Origin: JADJNW01 sp964549655
GTDB taxonomy: Bacteria; Bacteroidota; Bacteroidia; Chitinophagales; Saprospiraceae
Reading direction: 5' to 3'
Assembly: GCA_964549655.1 (NCBI GenBank)
Contig: CAZJXN010000005.1
Span: 6,527 to 70,526, forward strand
Length of the DNA: 64,000 nt
Notes under the pieces: model-generated
Seen by the model: the letters and a program-made list of their open reading frames with translations, nothing else
Databases searched by the model: none
What the model was told of the DNA's origin: nothing
Made by a program: the position numbers and the translations under genes
In this document: piece by piece, positions 1 through 7,837 of the stretch
Layout of the letters: each line of letters opens with the position of its first letter
How positions within the stretch are numbered: position 1 is the first letter of the stretch

Positions 1-258
1 AGCTTTCTCAATGGTTTCCCGCACGTCTTTCACGCCAGAATGTACCGCACTCAAGGTATGAAACGGACGTTCCAATTGAACGGAAAGAATTTTAGCCAGC
101 GTCGTTTTCCCAACGCCCGGTGGTCCCCACAAAATGAACGAAGGGACATTGCCCGATTCGACCGCTTTACGCAGCACACCGTTTGTACCTACCAAATGCT
201 GCTGCCCTACGTAGTCCTCAAAATTGGTCGGGCGCATCCGCTCTGCTAATGGTTTCAT
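1..258 (-). CDS. rarA: Replication-associated recombination protein A (RarA/MgsA), N-terminal part, cut by window edge
   Basis: Reading the minus strand from an ATG at 258-256 gives an open frame to the window start. It begins MKPLAERMRPTNFEDYVGQQ and carries a Walker A motif GPPGVGKT near residue 45. The N-terminal PLAERMRP..DYVGQ..L signature and the AAA+ fold are those of the RarA/MgsA/WRNIP1 family, ATPases that act at stalled replication forks and resemble clamp-loader subunits. Only about 86 of the usual 420-450 residues are present, because the gene runs off the left edge. Walker B and the C-terminal domains cannot be checked. Repeat-rich DNA lies upstream of the start. Confidence 0.93.
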   Translation of the reverse strand, partial: MKPLAERMRPTNFEDYVGQQHLVGTNGVLRKAVESGNVPSFILWGPPGVGKTTLAKILSVQLERPFHTLSAVHSGVKDVRETIEKA

Positions 259-263
259 GAATA

Positions 264-330
264 TTGTGTGTTAAAGTGTTAAAGTGTTTTAGTGTTTTTG
301 TCTCTTCTCACTTGGTCGCTTGGTCATTTC
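264..330. repeat. Intergenic repeat (GTGTTAAAGTGTT...CACTTGGTCGCTTGGTC), left copy
   Basis: This stretch contains iterated GTGTTAAAGTGTT words followed by TTTTTGTCTCTTCTCACTTG and GGTCGCTTGGTCATTTC. The reverse complement of 1500-1617 reads very similarly (TGTGTTAAGGTGTTTTTGTC, CGCTTCTCACTTGGTCATTT). The gene at 589-1470 is therefore bracketed by an inverted pair of the same repeat. No coding potential was seen. Confidence 0.6.
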
Positions 331-468
331 TTAATTATTCGTTCTTTCATTTTTTCATTCCCTATAAACTCTTTCTTGATACTAAAATTTTTCAAATGAA
401 TAGAAAAAATATTTTTGTCTCTAGGACGATAAATGACAATTTGGGCAACATCTTTGGTACGAACTCCG

Positions 469-476
469 TATCTTTG
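469..476 (+). promoter_or_regulatory. Candidate Bacteroidota -7 box (TATCTTTG)
   Basis: TATCTTTG matches the Bacteroidota -7 consensus TAnnTTTG. It lies about 110 bp upstream of the ATG at 589, in the 330-bp gap between rarA and that gene. TTTG words at 440-443 and 453-456 are -33 candidates, but neither spacing is ideal. Besides this box and the repeat at 264-330, I see nothing else in the gap. Confidence 0.3.
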
Positions 477-588
477 TACAACACACACTGTCTGGTAAAT
501 TCCTTACAATCACATTGATAATACACCTTGTTTTTTACGTAGCATTTGGGAGCTTTCTGATTTATATTATGAGAAAACAATAGTTGGT

Positions 589-1470
589 ATGTTAGCAAGA
601 TCAAAAGCTGTGGCGGATACATTACGCGACAGTTCCCGTGCGTTATTGGATGATTTCCTTTCCGCAAAAAGTACGCAATCTTTCTCCATTGATGCGAATC
701 GAATGACGACGCTCGTCAGCCAAGCCAGTACGCGTTTTACATTCTACCCCGGTGGTTTTCAACGCTTGACTGGAGCGGAGGTGACGGGCGAAGTACAGGT
801 CCAAATTAAAGAAGTTTTCCGGAAAAGTGACATGATATTAACGGATCTAATGACGACTTCGGAAGACCGGCTACTCGAATCTGCAGGACATTTTCACATT
901 CAAGCCAGTCAAGAAGGCATTCCTTTGCAACTCGCTATTCCCATTGCAGTCGAAATGCCGCTGTCGGCACAAGTCGCCAATCCATTAGCAACGCGTCTTT
1001 TTACAGGGCTTTTTTCAAATATGTTTAATGCCACAAGTAATAAATTATTTGATTGGAGATTATTGGTGAATAAGTCATTGAAAGTTCGCAAGATAGCTGG
1101 AAAAAAATATTATCACTTTTATATAACGGATTTGAAATGGTTTTCCTGTAGTCATTTGCACACACGCCGAGCGTTGCGCACGATGGTAAGTGCTCGTTGT
1201 GTATCTGCGATAGAGGATTTTGAAGAGCAAGCTGCGTTTATCGTATTTAAAAATATCAACTCCGTGGCGCGAATGTATCCGAACATTAATCGTTTCACCG
1301 CATTACATATCCCTGTAAATCAAGCAGCTACAATTATTCTTATTGGATTTCGGCAAGGCGAATGGTTTTATGGCGCCCATTCGATGGAAAAAACTTCCAG
1401 CCAATTGGTGTCTGTAAAAGTAGAGCCAGTCATTGAATCGCAATTGATAGAATACCTTCGGAGACTTTGA
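589..1470 (+). CDS. Hypothetical protein with a ZU5-like beta-sandwich region
   Basis: A 293-residue protein with no clear signal peptide. Residues about 40-110 contain a polar beta-rich stretch (FTFYPGGF, a VTGEVQVQIKEVF strand pair, SDMILTDLMTTS). It resembles the ZU5-like domains common in Bacteroidota surface proteins (F..P.GAF....G..VTG.V.V.v.E......M). A later region around 160-290 is also beta-rich and ends in charged helix-like sequence. The specific function is unknown. The gene stands alone, flanked on both sides by copies of one intergenic repeat in opposite orientation. The ZU5 assignment is pattern recognition, not a search result. Confidence 0.6.
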   Translation: MLARSKAVADTLRDSSRALLDDFLSAKSTQSFSIDANRMTTLVSQASTRFTFYPGGFQRLTGAEVTGEVQVQIKEVFRKSDMILTDLMTTSEDRLLESAGHFHIQASQEGIPLQLAIPIAVEMPLSAQVANPLATRLFTGLFSNMFNATSNKLFDWRLLVNKSLKVRKIAGKKYYHFYITDLKWFSCSHLHTRRALRTMVSARCVSAIEDFEEQAAFIVFKNINSVARMYPNINRFTALHIPVNQAATIILIGFRQGEWFYGAHSMEKTSSQLVSVKVEPVIESQLIEYLRRL

Positions 1471-1499
1471 TTGGAGGGGAGAAATGAATAATAAAAAAA

Positions 1500-1617
1500 T
1501 TGACCAAGAGACGAAATGACCAAGTGAGAAGCGACAGAAACACTCCAAAAAGTCAAAATGTAAAATTTTAAATTTTAAATGTAAAAGTAACGACGACAAA
1601 AACACCTTAACACAATT
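1500..1617. repeat. Intergenic repeat, right (inverted) copy of 264-330
   Basis: GACCAAGTGAGAAGCGACAG and GACAAAAACACCTTAACACA are the reverse complement, with differences, of the words at 264-330. Between them lies an AT-rich insert made of AAATGTAAAATTTTAAATTT. The segment fills most of the space between the genes at 589-1470 and 1625-2314. Confidence 0.6.
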
Positions 1618-1624
1618 TTCTACC

Positions 1625-2314
1625 ATGTCTATCACTCCCACTGCCTACGTCGCTGCCTTGCGCGACCTATATGCGCAGCACGCCCATTCTGCAAACGCCC
1701 TCGGCATGAAGGCTTACCTAAAAAATCAATTCGACTTTTTGAGTATTAAAAAACCAGAACGCATTTTATTATCCCAACAAATCATTCAGCATCAAGATAT
1801 TCCGACGATTGAAAATTTAAAAGAAATAAGCCTGCTTTGTTTTCAAGAAGAAAAACGAGAAATGCAATACTTTGTAAATGACTTGCTGGGTAAAATTATA
1901 AAAAAATTGGATGATAGCTTGCTGCCTATTTTAGAATCTTTAATTTTGCAAAAATCTTGGTGGGATACGGTGGATTTCCTCGCGCCCAAGCTAGCCGGGA
2001 AGATTTTACAACAGTATCCAGAAAAAATTGTAGACTATCCCGACCGATGGATTGAATCCGAGAATAAATGGTTACAACGTTCTGCTATTTTATTTCAATT
2101 GGGTTATAAAGAAAAAACGGATGCAACATTACTTTTTAATTACATTTTAAAACGCGCAGATTCCAAAGAATTTTTTGTGCAGAAAGCCGCCGGCTGGGCA
2201 TTGCGGGAATATTCCAAGCAAAATCCTGAAGCGGTGCAGTTGTTTATTCAAAATAATACATTACCTAAATTGACGGTGCGAGAAGGATTAAAACGAATCA
2301 ACAAAACCGTCTGA
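1625..2314 (+). CDS. AlkD-family DNA alkylation repair protein (HEAT-like repeats)
   Basis: A 229-residue, all-helical protein. SWWDTVDFLA at residues 111-120, a WLQRSAILFQLGY stretch around 150-162 and FFVQKAAGWALREYSK near 187-202 are hallmark segments of AlkD-type monofunctional DNA glycosylases (PF08713). These enzymes remove N3- and N7-alkylated purines without flipping the base. The Trp-Asp motif around W113/D117 is where AlkD places its catalytic tryptophan and aspartate. Length is typical for the family (210-240). The GNAT gene starts 4 bases after the stop, so the two are probably cotranscribed. The role in alkylation repair is inferred from family. Confidence 0.9.
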   Translation: MSITPTAYVAALRDLYAQHAHSANALGMKAYLKNQFDFLSIKKPERILLSQQIIQHQDIPTIENLKEISLLCFQEEKREMQYFVNDLLGKIIKKLDDSLLPILESLILQKSWWDTVDFLAPKLAGKILQQYPEKIVDYPDRWIESENKWLQRSAILFQLGYKEKTDATLLFNYILKRADSKEFFVQKAAGWALREYSKQNPEAVQLFIQNNTLPKLTVREGLKRINKTV

Positions 2315-2317
2315 GCC

Positions 2318-2866
2318 ATGCTGGGAATATTAAAAAATGGAGACGAAGCACTCGTTCGACTGGTAAGGGAAGACGATACCCAATATCTGTTGTCGTATTT
2401 GGACGGGCTTTCGCCAGCGAGTAAAAGTCGCTTTGCACCCCATCCGTTTGATGAAGAAACGGTGTTCCGCATTTGCAAAAAAGGCTACTCAGATGTGCGA
2501 TATTACGTGGCAGAACACGGCAAAACCCACGACATCATTGCGTATGCGCTGCTGAAATTAGGCGTTTTAAAACAAGATGCGGAGCGTTACGAAGGTTATA
2601 ACTTTCCATTACAAGAGGCACACACCTGCACGTACGCGCCTTCCGTGGCAGATGATTTTCAAAGATTAGGCGTAGGTTCGCTGCTGTTTGAATATATTTT
2701 ATTAGATGCTTATTTTTTAGGTAAGAAATCTATCATATTATGGGGTGGGGTACAGGCTACTAATGAAAATGCCAAGCATTATTACATCAAAAAAGGATTT
2801 CAGCACGTCGGCGAATTTCAAAATAATGTAATGGCGAATTATGATATGATATATGTGATGAGTTGA
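2318..2866 (+). CDS. GNAT-family N-acetyltransferase
   Basis: A 182-residue protein with the GNAT layout. An N-terminal strand-helix is followed by SVADDFQRLGVGSLLFEYIL around 110-130, which is the acetyl-CoA pyrophosphate-binding motif A (Q/R-x-x-G-x-G/A). A terminal segment NAKHYYIKKGFQHVGEF is the usual A..fYek.GF motif B. The acceptor substrate cannot be deduced. It begins 4 bp after the AlkD-like gene, so it is likely in the same transcript. The stop codon is the first base-paired element of a large inverted and tandem repeat (2865-3032) that probably ends transcription. Confidence 0.85.
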   Translation: MLGILKNGDEALVRLVREDDTQYLLSYLDGLSPASKSRFAPHPFDEETVFRICKKGYSDVRYYVAEHGKTHDIIAYALLKLGVLKQDAERYEGYNFPLQEAHTCTYAPSVADDFQRLGVGSLLFEYILLDAYFLGKKSIILWGGVQATNENAKHYYIKKGFQHVGEFQNNVMANYDMIYVMS

Positions 2867-3032
2867 AATATGGCGCATTTATCTGGCGCATTTCAAAAAT
2901 GTGCCAGATTTATTACATTCAAAATATAGTATTTCAAAAATGTGCCAGATTTATTACATTCAAAATATAGAGCATTTCAAAAATGTGCCAGATTTATTAT
3001 CATAGAATGAAGCGCAAAATGTGCCATATTTC
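2865..3032. repeat. Tandem repeat of about 41 bp inside a long inverted repeat, between convergent genes
   Basis: A 40-nt unit (ATTTCAAAAATGTGCCAGAT then TTATTACATTCAAAATATAG) occurs at 2890-2929 and 2931-2970, and its first 26 nt again at 2974-2999. The outer ends pair: GAAATATGGCGCATTT at 2865-2880 against AAATGTGCCATATTTC at 3017-3032. Local hairpins also form, for example TGGCGCATTT (2884-2893) with AAATGTGCCA (2897-2906). The element lies between the convergent genes ending at 2866 and 3050, so it may act as a bidirectional terminator. Confidence 0.8.
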
Positions 3033-3049
3033 TAAAATGCGGCATATTA

Positions 3050-3511
3050 TTACAGAATCTGCTGTATTCTAATTATTTGATTATTAAATAGCACTTCCGC
3101 TCCTTCTTGTTTATTTTTTAAAACTTGTCCGATAGGCGATTCCAAAGAAATACTATAAATAACCTCGTCTCCAATTTTTATTTTACCAATGCCGATAGCA
3201 ATGAAATAAGTGCCGCTATTGGTTATAACTAAACTTCCGAGTTCCGCCTTATCATATTTTCTCTCGACATTTATATTTGCTAAAATATTTTTTGATTCCA
3301 CTAATTGTAATAATTGCGTCTGGTTCTTCTCTTCTTCCAAATGTAGCATGGCTCTTCCCGTCTCGTATTTATCACCCACACTGCTTTTCGATTCATTATT
3401 TCTGGATTCTGATATGGAGTTTAAAACTTCTTGTATGGTATTAATTCTATTTGTGATATAGTTATTGCAATAATCAAAAGCCGCTTGTTTTAATTTTAAT
3501 AATTCACTCAT
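3050..3511 (-). CDS. GreA/GreB-like elongation factor family protein
   Basis: Starting at the ATG at 3511-3509 (MSELLKLKQ) gives 153 residues. An upstream in-frame start at 3589 would add 26 residues unlike the family. The N-terminal helical part carries NNESKSSVGDKYETGRAMLH, typical of a Bacteroidota group related to GreA/GreB, often labelled 3-oxoacyl-ACP synthase in error. The C-terminal half (GSLVITNSGTYFIAIGIGKI, SPIGQVLKNKQEG) is the FKBP-like fold. GreA relieves backtracked RNA polymerase by transcript cleavage. Whether this divergent group does so is unknown. Single gene on the minus strand, convergent with the GNAT gene. Confidence 0.78.
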   Translation of the reverse strand: MSELLKLKQAAFDYCNNYITNRINTIQEVLNSISESRNNESKSSVGDKYETGRAMLHLEEEKNQTQLLQLVESKNILANINVERKYDKAELGSLVITNSGTYFIAIGIGKIKIGDEVIYSISLESPIGQVLKNKQEGAEVLFNNQIIRIQQIL

Positions 3512-3589
3512 GTAATGATGGATTAAAAAAACATAAAAACTATATGATTTATTTAATAAGTGTGCATCAGTAGATAAGCATATCAGCAA

Positions 3590-3613
3590 AACTTGTCCCG
3601 TAAGACGGGATTA
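3590..3613. repeat. Small hairpin repeat AACTTGTCCCG...CGGGATTA, copy 1
   Basis: AACTTGTCCCGTAAGACGGG followed by ATTA has a short stem TCCCG/CGGGA. A near-identical 24-nt word occurs at 49966-49989. Both sit shortly upstream of a plus-strand gene start, within AT-rich sequence containing ATCAGCA words. Confidence 0.6.
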
Positions 3614-3720
3614 GCAAATCAAATATATTGCTAATTTTCTACAAAGTACATTTTTCGTGCTTGGTCATCTTTTGCTTTTCCCCTATCTTTCCCGACCTAA
3701 TGAATAAAAAAGGTACAACC

Positions 3721-5910
3721 ATGAGATTACTTGCTTTCTTCTTTTCCCTATTTTTTACAATAACTACCTTTGCGCAACCCTTCACGCCGGTCGAAATCGT
3801 CCGCTGGCAACAGCAAGCGCAGCGCATCACCATCATTCGCGACAACTGGGGCGTGCCGCACATTTATGGCAAAACGGATGCCGATGTGGTGTTTGGCGCA
3901 TTGTATACACAGTGCGAAGATGATTTTAATCGAGTGGAAGATAATTACATCACCGCCATTGGGCGCATGGCAGAAGTGGAGGGCGAAGCGGCGTTGTATC
4001 AAGATTTACGCGCCCGTTTATTTTTAGATACCGCACAAGTGATTGCCATTTACCAAAAAAGTCCAACTTGGATGAAACAATTGCTCGACGCTTTTGCCGA
4101 TGGCGCGAATTATTATCTGCATACGCATCCGACCGTGAAGCCGCGTTTGATTAAAAGATTTCAGCCTTGGATGCCACTTATGTTTAGCGAAGGAAGTATT
4201 GGTGGCAATATCAGTATAATACCTATCAATCAACTTAAATCATTCTATGGTAAAGAAAAATCAACTTCATTCATAGAAGATTTTAAACAGCAAGAATGGG
4301 AACCCGTCGGGTCGAATGGTTTCGCCATCGCGCCTTCTAAAAGTATGTCTGGCAATGCGTTATTATTGATTAATCCACACACGTCTTTTTATTTTCGGTC
4401 GGAGTTACAAATGGTGAGCGAGCAAGGTTTGAATGCGTATGGCGCAGTCACATGGGGACAATTCTTTATCTATCAGGGTTTTAATGAAAATTGTGGTTGG
4501 ATGCACACCTCCAGCGATGCGGATGTAGTGGATGAATATTTGGAAACGATTGAAAAGCGAGGTAATGATTATTTTTATAAATATGGAAATGAATGGCGAC
4601 CTGTGCAGGCGAAAAAAATTACATTATCTTACAAAATCGGAGATGATTTACAACAAAAAGAAATAATAGCTTACTTCACGCATCATGGTCCTATCATTAG
4701 GGAGGAAAAAGGTAAATGGATTGCAATTCGGATGATGAATGAACCGTTGGATGCACTCGTGCTGTCGTATTTGCGCACAAAAGCCAGTGGTTATAAAAGT
4801 TATAATAAACTCATGGACATCCGCACGAATTCTTCCAATAACACCGTGTTTGCTGACCGCAAAGGCAATATCGCCTACTGGCACGGCGACTTTATGCCTC
4901 GGCGCGACCCAAGTTTCGATTGGAATAAACCGGTAGATGGCAGCAACCCGGCAACGGAGTGGAAAGGTTTACATAAAGTAAAAGAAATCGTCCAATTGCG
5001 CAATCCTAAAAATGGCTGGATTCAAAATTGTAATTCTACGCCCTTCACCGCTGCTGCGGAAAACAGTCCAAACAAAAATAAATACCCAACTTACATGGCG
5101 CCTGATGCAGAAAATTTTCGCGGCATCCATGCAGTAAAAGTGCTGAAAGAAGCGTCAAAGTTGGATTTGAATACCTTAATTGCCGCAGCGTATGACTCGT
5201 ATTTGCCCGGTTTTGAGGATTTGATTCCTGCTTTATCAGCCGCATATAAAAATGTAAGTAATAACGCTGCTAATTATAATAAAGCTGTACCGGATGCAAT
5301 AAAATTATTAGATGCTTGGGACAAACGTTACAGTGCAACGTCTATTCCAACGACGCTGGCAATTTTGTGGGGCGAAAAACTACACAGTTTCGCGCGGACG
5401 AAAGCTGCTGCCGGTCAGGAATTTGATAATCAAAGTTTAAATGAGTTTGCTATTGCCAACACGACGCATCAAGAAAAAATTATTTTATTATCCAAATTAT
5501 TAGATGAATTAACCCGCGATTTTGACACTTGGAAAGTTGCTTGGGGTGACATCAACCGCTATCAGCGTCTCAATGGCAATATTCAAGCCAATTTTGATGA
5601 TGACAAACCGAGCATTCCCGTTCCGTTTGCATCCGCCAGTTGGGGTTCGCTCGCTTCCTATGGGGTGCGGGGTTCTCAAAATACCAAAAAACGCTACGGC
5701 AGCTACGGCAATAGTTTTGTGGCAGTTGTAGAATTCGGCAAACGCGTGAAAGCGCGTTCCATCACGGTCGGCGGTGCCAGTGGCGACCCAAAATCAGAAC
5801 ATTTTACCGACCAAGCTAAGATGTATGCGGAAGGGAAGTTTAAAGAAGTGTTATTTTATTTGGAGGATGTGAGGAAGAATGCGGAGCGGACGTATAAGCC
5901 GGGGGAGTAA
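3721..5910 (+). CDS. Exported penicillin acylase-family (S45) Ntn amidohydrolase
   Basis: From the ATG at 3721 the product is 729 residues with a clear signal peptide (MRLLAFFFSLFFTITTFAQ). An ATG at 3700 is also possible. The mature protein shows alpha-chain features (IIRDNWGVPHIYGKTDADVV) and the autocatalytic junction EPVG|SNGFAI, with Ser198 as predicted N-terminal nucleophile of the beta chain. This matches penicillin G acylase / acyl-homoserine-lactone acylase enzymes. These hydrolyse amides such as beta-lactam side chains, AHLs or acylated peptides in the periplasm. The substrate cannot be predicted. Length is in the family range. The last codons overlap, on the other strand, the margin of a decayed Rpn-type gene. 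Confidence 0.9.
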   Translation: MRLLAFFFSLFFTITTFAQPFTPVEIVRWQQQAQRITIIRDNWGVPHIYGKTDADVVFGALYTQCEDDFNRVEDNYITAIGRMAEVEGEAALYQDLRARLFLDTAQVIAIYQKSPTWMKQLLDAFADGANYYLHTHPTVKPRLIKRFQPWMPLMFSEGSIGGNISIIPINQLKSFYGKEKSTSFIEDFKQQEWEPVGSNGFAIAPSKSMSGNALLLINPHTSFYFRSELQMVSEQGLNAYGAVTWGQFFIYQGFNENCGWMHTSSDADVVDEYLETIEKRGNDYFYKYGNEWRPVQAKKITLSYKIGDDLQQKEIIAYFTHHGPIIREEKGKWIAIRMMNEPLDALVLSYLRTKASGYKSYNKLMDIRTNSSNNTVFADRKGNIAYWHGDFMPRRDPSFDWNKPVDGSNPATEWKGLHKVKEIVQLRNPKNGWIQNCNSTPFTAAAENSPNKNKYPTYMAPDAENFRGIHAVKVLKEASKLDLNTLIAAAYDSYLPGFEDLIPALSAAYKNVSNNAANYNKAVPDAIKLLDAWDKRYSATSIPTTLAILWGEKLHSFARTKAAAGQEFDNQSLNEFAIANTTHQEKIILLSKLLDELTRDFDTWKVAWGDINRYQRLNGNIQANFDDDKPSIPVPFASASWGSLASYGVRGSQNTKKRYGSYGNSFVAVVEFGKRVKARSITVGGASGDPKSEHFTDQAKMYAEGKFKEVLFYLEDVRKNAERTYKPGE

Positions 5911-5953
5911 TAAGCTTATGACATTTCGTGTTTTTCTGCAAAAAACTGTCTGA

Positions 5954-6064
5954 AGTTTCAACTCCAAAGAGGCATTTAAAAAAAGAGATGAGCGGAGCCG
6001 TTTCCTGTTCATTACCAAAAATCTTTCGAAAAGCAATGTCATTCTTTATATCAGCAAATTGCAT
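5954..6064 (-). pseudogene. N-terminal remnant of an Rpn / PD-(D/E)XK nuclease family transposase
   Basis: Reading leftward from the ATG at 6064, the first 37 residues (MQFADIKNDIAFRKIFGNEQ, then ISFFKCLFG) match the start of the Rpn/YhgA-like PD-(D/E)XK nuclease family (PF12784), whose members begin with F.DpkND.AFKkIFG.e....Li.FLN. After about residue 37-45 similarity stops, and the frame continues as low-complexity sequence antisense to the acylase gene. The nuclease core of a roughly 300-residue protein is missing. This is therefore a truncated remnant of a mobile or recombination-promoting gene. Confidence 0.7.
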
Positions 6065-6284
6065 ATTATACTAAAATAAAATTAAAATGGCGTATTAAAT
6101 TATTTTAAAACCATGTAAATCAATCACTTACTGACTGCCAACTGCGTACAGCCAACTGCATACTGGTATTAGGTCTTTTTTCTACCCATGACAAATCGTT
6201 TCATTTTCAATTATACTTTAGTTACAGAACGATTTGTAAATCTGGTTAGTTTCTAAACTGTTAAAAAATCGGTTTTTTGCGAAG
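6065..6284. other. Intergenic, no gene seen
   Basis: AT-rich sequence holding the words ACTGCCAACTGC and CAGCCAACTGCATACTGG, a short intergenic word also echoed near 55815 (GACTGCAAACTGCC). No open frame with coding character is present. Confidence 0.5.
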
Positions 6285-6427
6285 GCTGCCACTAACGTCC
6301 CGCGGCTTGGCGATTGTGGCGGATTTCGAAGCACAAAACTTCAACTTTGCACTAAAGTTCAATTGAAAAACTGAACTTGAATTTAGCACGAAACCCGCCA
6401 TATTGCCAAACCGATGTTGGTGGCAGT
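6285..6427. repeat. attC-like imperfect palindrome A, downstream of the acyltransferase gene
   Basis: The left arm at 6285-6328 (GCTGCCACTAACGTC, GGCTTGGCGATTGTGGCGGA) pairs with the right arm at 6389-6427 (CGAAACCCGCCATATTGCCA, CCGATGTTGGTGGCAG). A variable centre of about 60 nt contains a second stem. The outer words CACTAAC and GTTGGTG are degenerate relatives of the integron core sites RYYYAAC and GTTRRRY. The element abuts the stop of the acyltransferase gene, as attC abuts cassette genes. No integrase gene is in the window. Confidence 0.6.
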
Positions 6428-6429
6428 TT

Positions 6430-7554
6430 TTATTTTACTCTTTCACGTAATGAAGTCATTGGGATTTCAAAATATTTATAAATTAAAATTGACAAACCAA
6501 TTACTAACAACCAATAAATGCTATAATTTAATACTACTTTTATATATATATTATCCGTGATTTCCTGCCAAGGAATATTGCCTATTACCCATCTTCGAAC
6601 TATTGATAAGTTTAATAAATACATTGAATAAGATATTAAACTTATGTATGTTATAGGTTTATACAAAAGTCCATTACCTGTCTTTAGCTCACTCAAATAA
6701 GGTAGGAGAAATAGGGTGCCTACTGAAATTAGTGTAAAACTAAAAACACAAGAATAAATACCTCCAATTGCTGTAAATTGTGGCAATAAAAATTTTGAAG
6801 CTAGTAATATTAAAATTCCTGTAAACAATAGTTGGATTTTAAATTTAATCCATAAGCTTTTGTGAAAATAATTAATGTAAGCTCCAACTACTCCAAACAT
6901 TAAGCTATCCAATCTAGTAGCTACTTGTTTTCCATACATTACATCCCAATCATTAATGTCATTTATTGAAATCTGGAAGAATCTGAAACTCCTAAATAGT
7001 GTGACTAGAACAATAATTATTATGCAAGCCAAAAATACGCTCTTTTTGTAGGATTTATTTAGTGTTATCGTGAGTATGCCAATTAAAAGAGGCATTATTA
7101 AATAAAACCATTCTTCAATACTTAAACTCCACGCTTCTGGAAAGAAGCCTGTATGTTCCCAAAATAAATTTTGAGAGAATATAAAATATCTGATTACGCT
7201 TCTAAAAGTAAATCCTTCATTAAAAAATAAATTAAGTAAACATAGAGTTAAAAGTATTAAAAAGTAATTTGGTAAAGTTCTAAACCATCGTCTAACCCAA
7301 AAGTTTTTAAGAACAGATATTTCAATGCCGTTTTCTTCAATTAACTTTATAAGAATTCCACCAATTAGAAAACCACTTAAAACAAAGAATATTGATACCC
7401 CATCAAATATGAATAAGTTGCTAATATTTCCTATTTTAGGTGGAAGTAGAGCAGAGCCGTGTCCTGCAACAACAAACATGATAGCTAAAGCTCTCAATAT
7501 GTCAAGACCAAAGACTCTTTTGGGATCAATTTCAATTTTGAATATATTTATCAT
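6430..7554 (-). CDS. Acyltransferase family 3 membrane protein
   Basis: A 374-residue multi-spanning protein with about ten hydrophobic helices. The N-terminus LDILRALAIMFVVAGHGSAL has the R-A-x-A-I-x-x-V-x-x-H arrangement of PF01757 acyltransferases, with the catalytic-type His near residue 32. VSIFFVLSGFLIGG and WSLSIEEWFYLIMP follow, both conserved in the family. Such enzymes O-acetylate or O-acylate surface polysaccharides, lipid A or peptidoglycan. The acceptor is unknown here. The gene is strikingly AT-rich compared with its surroundings and ends 2 bp from the attC-like palindrome A, suggesting acquisition as a cassette. Confidence 0.88.
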   Translation of the reverse strand: MINIFKIEIDPKRVFGLDILRALAIMFVVAGHGSALLPPKIGNISNLFIFDGVSIFFVLSGFLIGGILIKLIEENGIEISVLKNFWVRRWFRTLPNYFLILLTLCLLNLFFNEGFTFRSVIRYFIFSQNLFWEHTGFFPEAWSLSIEEWFYLIMPLLIGILTITLNKSYKKSVFLACIIIIVLVTLFRSFRFFQISINDINDWDVMYGKQVATRLDSLMFGVVGAYINYFHKSLWIKFKIQLLFTGILILLASKFLLPQFTAIGGIYSCVFSFTLISVGTLFLLPYLSELKTGNGLLYKPITYISLISYSMYLLNLSIVRRWVIGNIPWQEITDNIYIKVVLNYSIYWLLVIGLSILIYKYFEIPMTSLRERVK

Positions 7555-7576
7555 TGTTTATTTCGGTTTTTTAAAA

Positions 7577-7711
7577 TTGGTGCTAACTCATATACTAACG
7601 CAATGCATCAATCCATCCAATTTCGAGGTATATACGCAACAGCGACTCAATGAAATACGCAATGCACATTTTGGATAGTCCCTATTGCATCTATTTTCCC
7701 ATTAAAAATAA
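7577..7711. repeat. Boundary repeat, left copy (interrupted by about 37 bp)
   Basis: GCTAACTCATATACTAACGC at 7582-7601 and a 76-bp segment at 7636-7711 (starting GCAACAGCGACTCAATGAAA and ending TTTTCCCATTAAAAATAA) match 13104-13196 with about 4 mismatches in the 76 bp. The left copy carries about 37 extra bases between the two parts. The copies lie about 5.5 kb apart and enclose the antiporter, TPS/TPP and ATP-grasp genes. Confidence 0.8.
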
Positions 7712-7759
7712 TCTCTTCTTTTTTCTACCTATGTATTAGATGCACGAAGCTCAAAACCT

Positions 7760-7802
7760 GCACGTCACCCGCCATATTCGCCAATACCTTGTTGTGCGTT
7801 CG
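7760..7802. repeat. attC-like right half-site B, downstream of the antiporter gene
   Basis: GCACGTCACCCGCCATATTC and GCCAATACCTTGTTGTGCG resemble the right arm of palindrome A (CACGAAACCCGCCATATTGC, CAAACCGATGTTGGTGG). No good left arm is found between 7712 and 7760, where the boundary repeat stands instead. This looks like an interrupted or truncated site. Confidence 0.45.
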
Positions 7803-7837
7803 TTCTTCTCTTTCACCTTATGTAGCCTGCTTTTCAG

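Noticed and set aside
264..667. Frames on both strands in the gap before the ZU5-like gene
   Set aside because: They are made of intergenic repeats and AT-rich sequence, and the minus frame overlaps the start of a better-supported gene.
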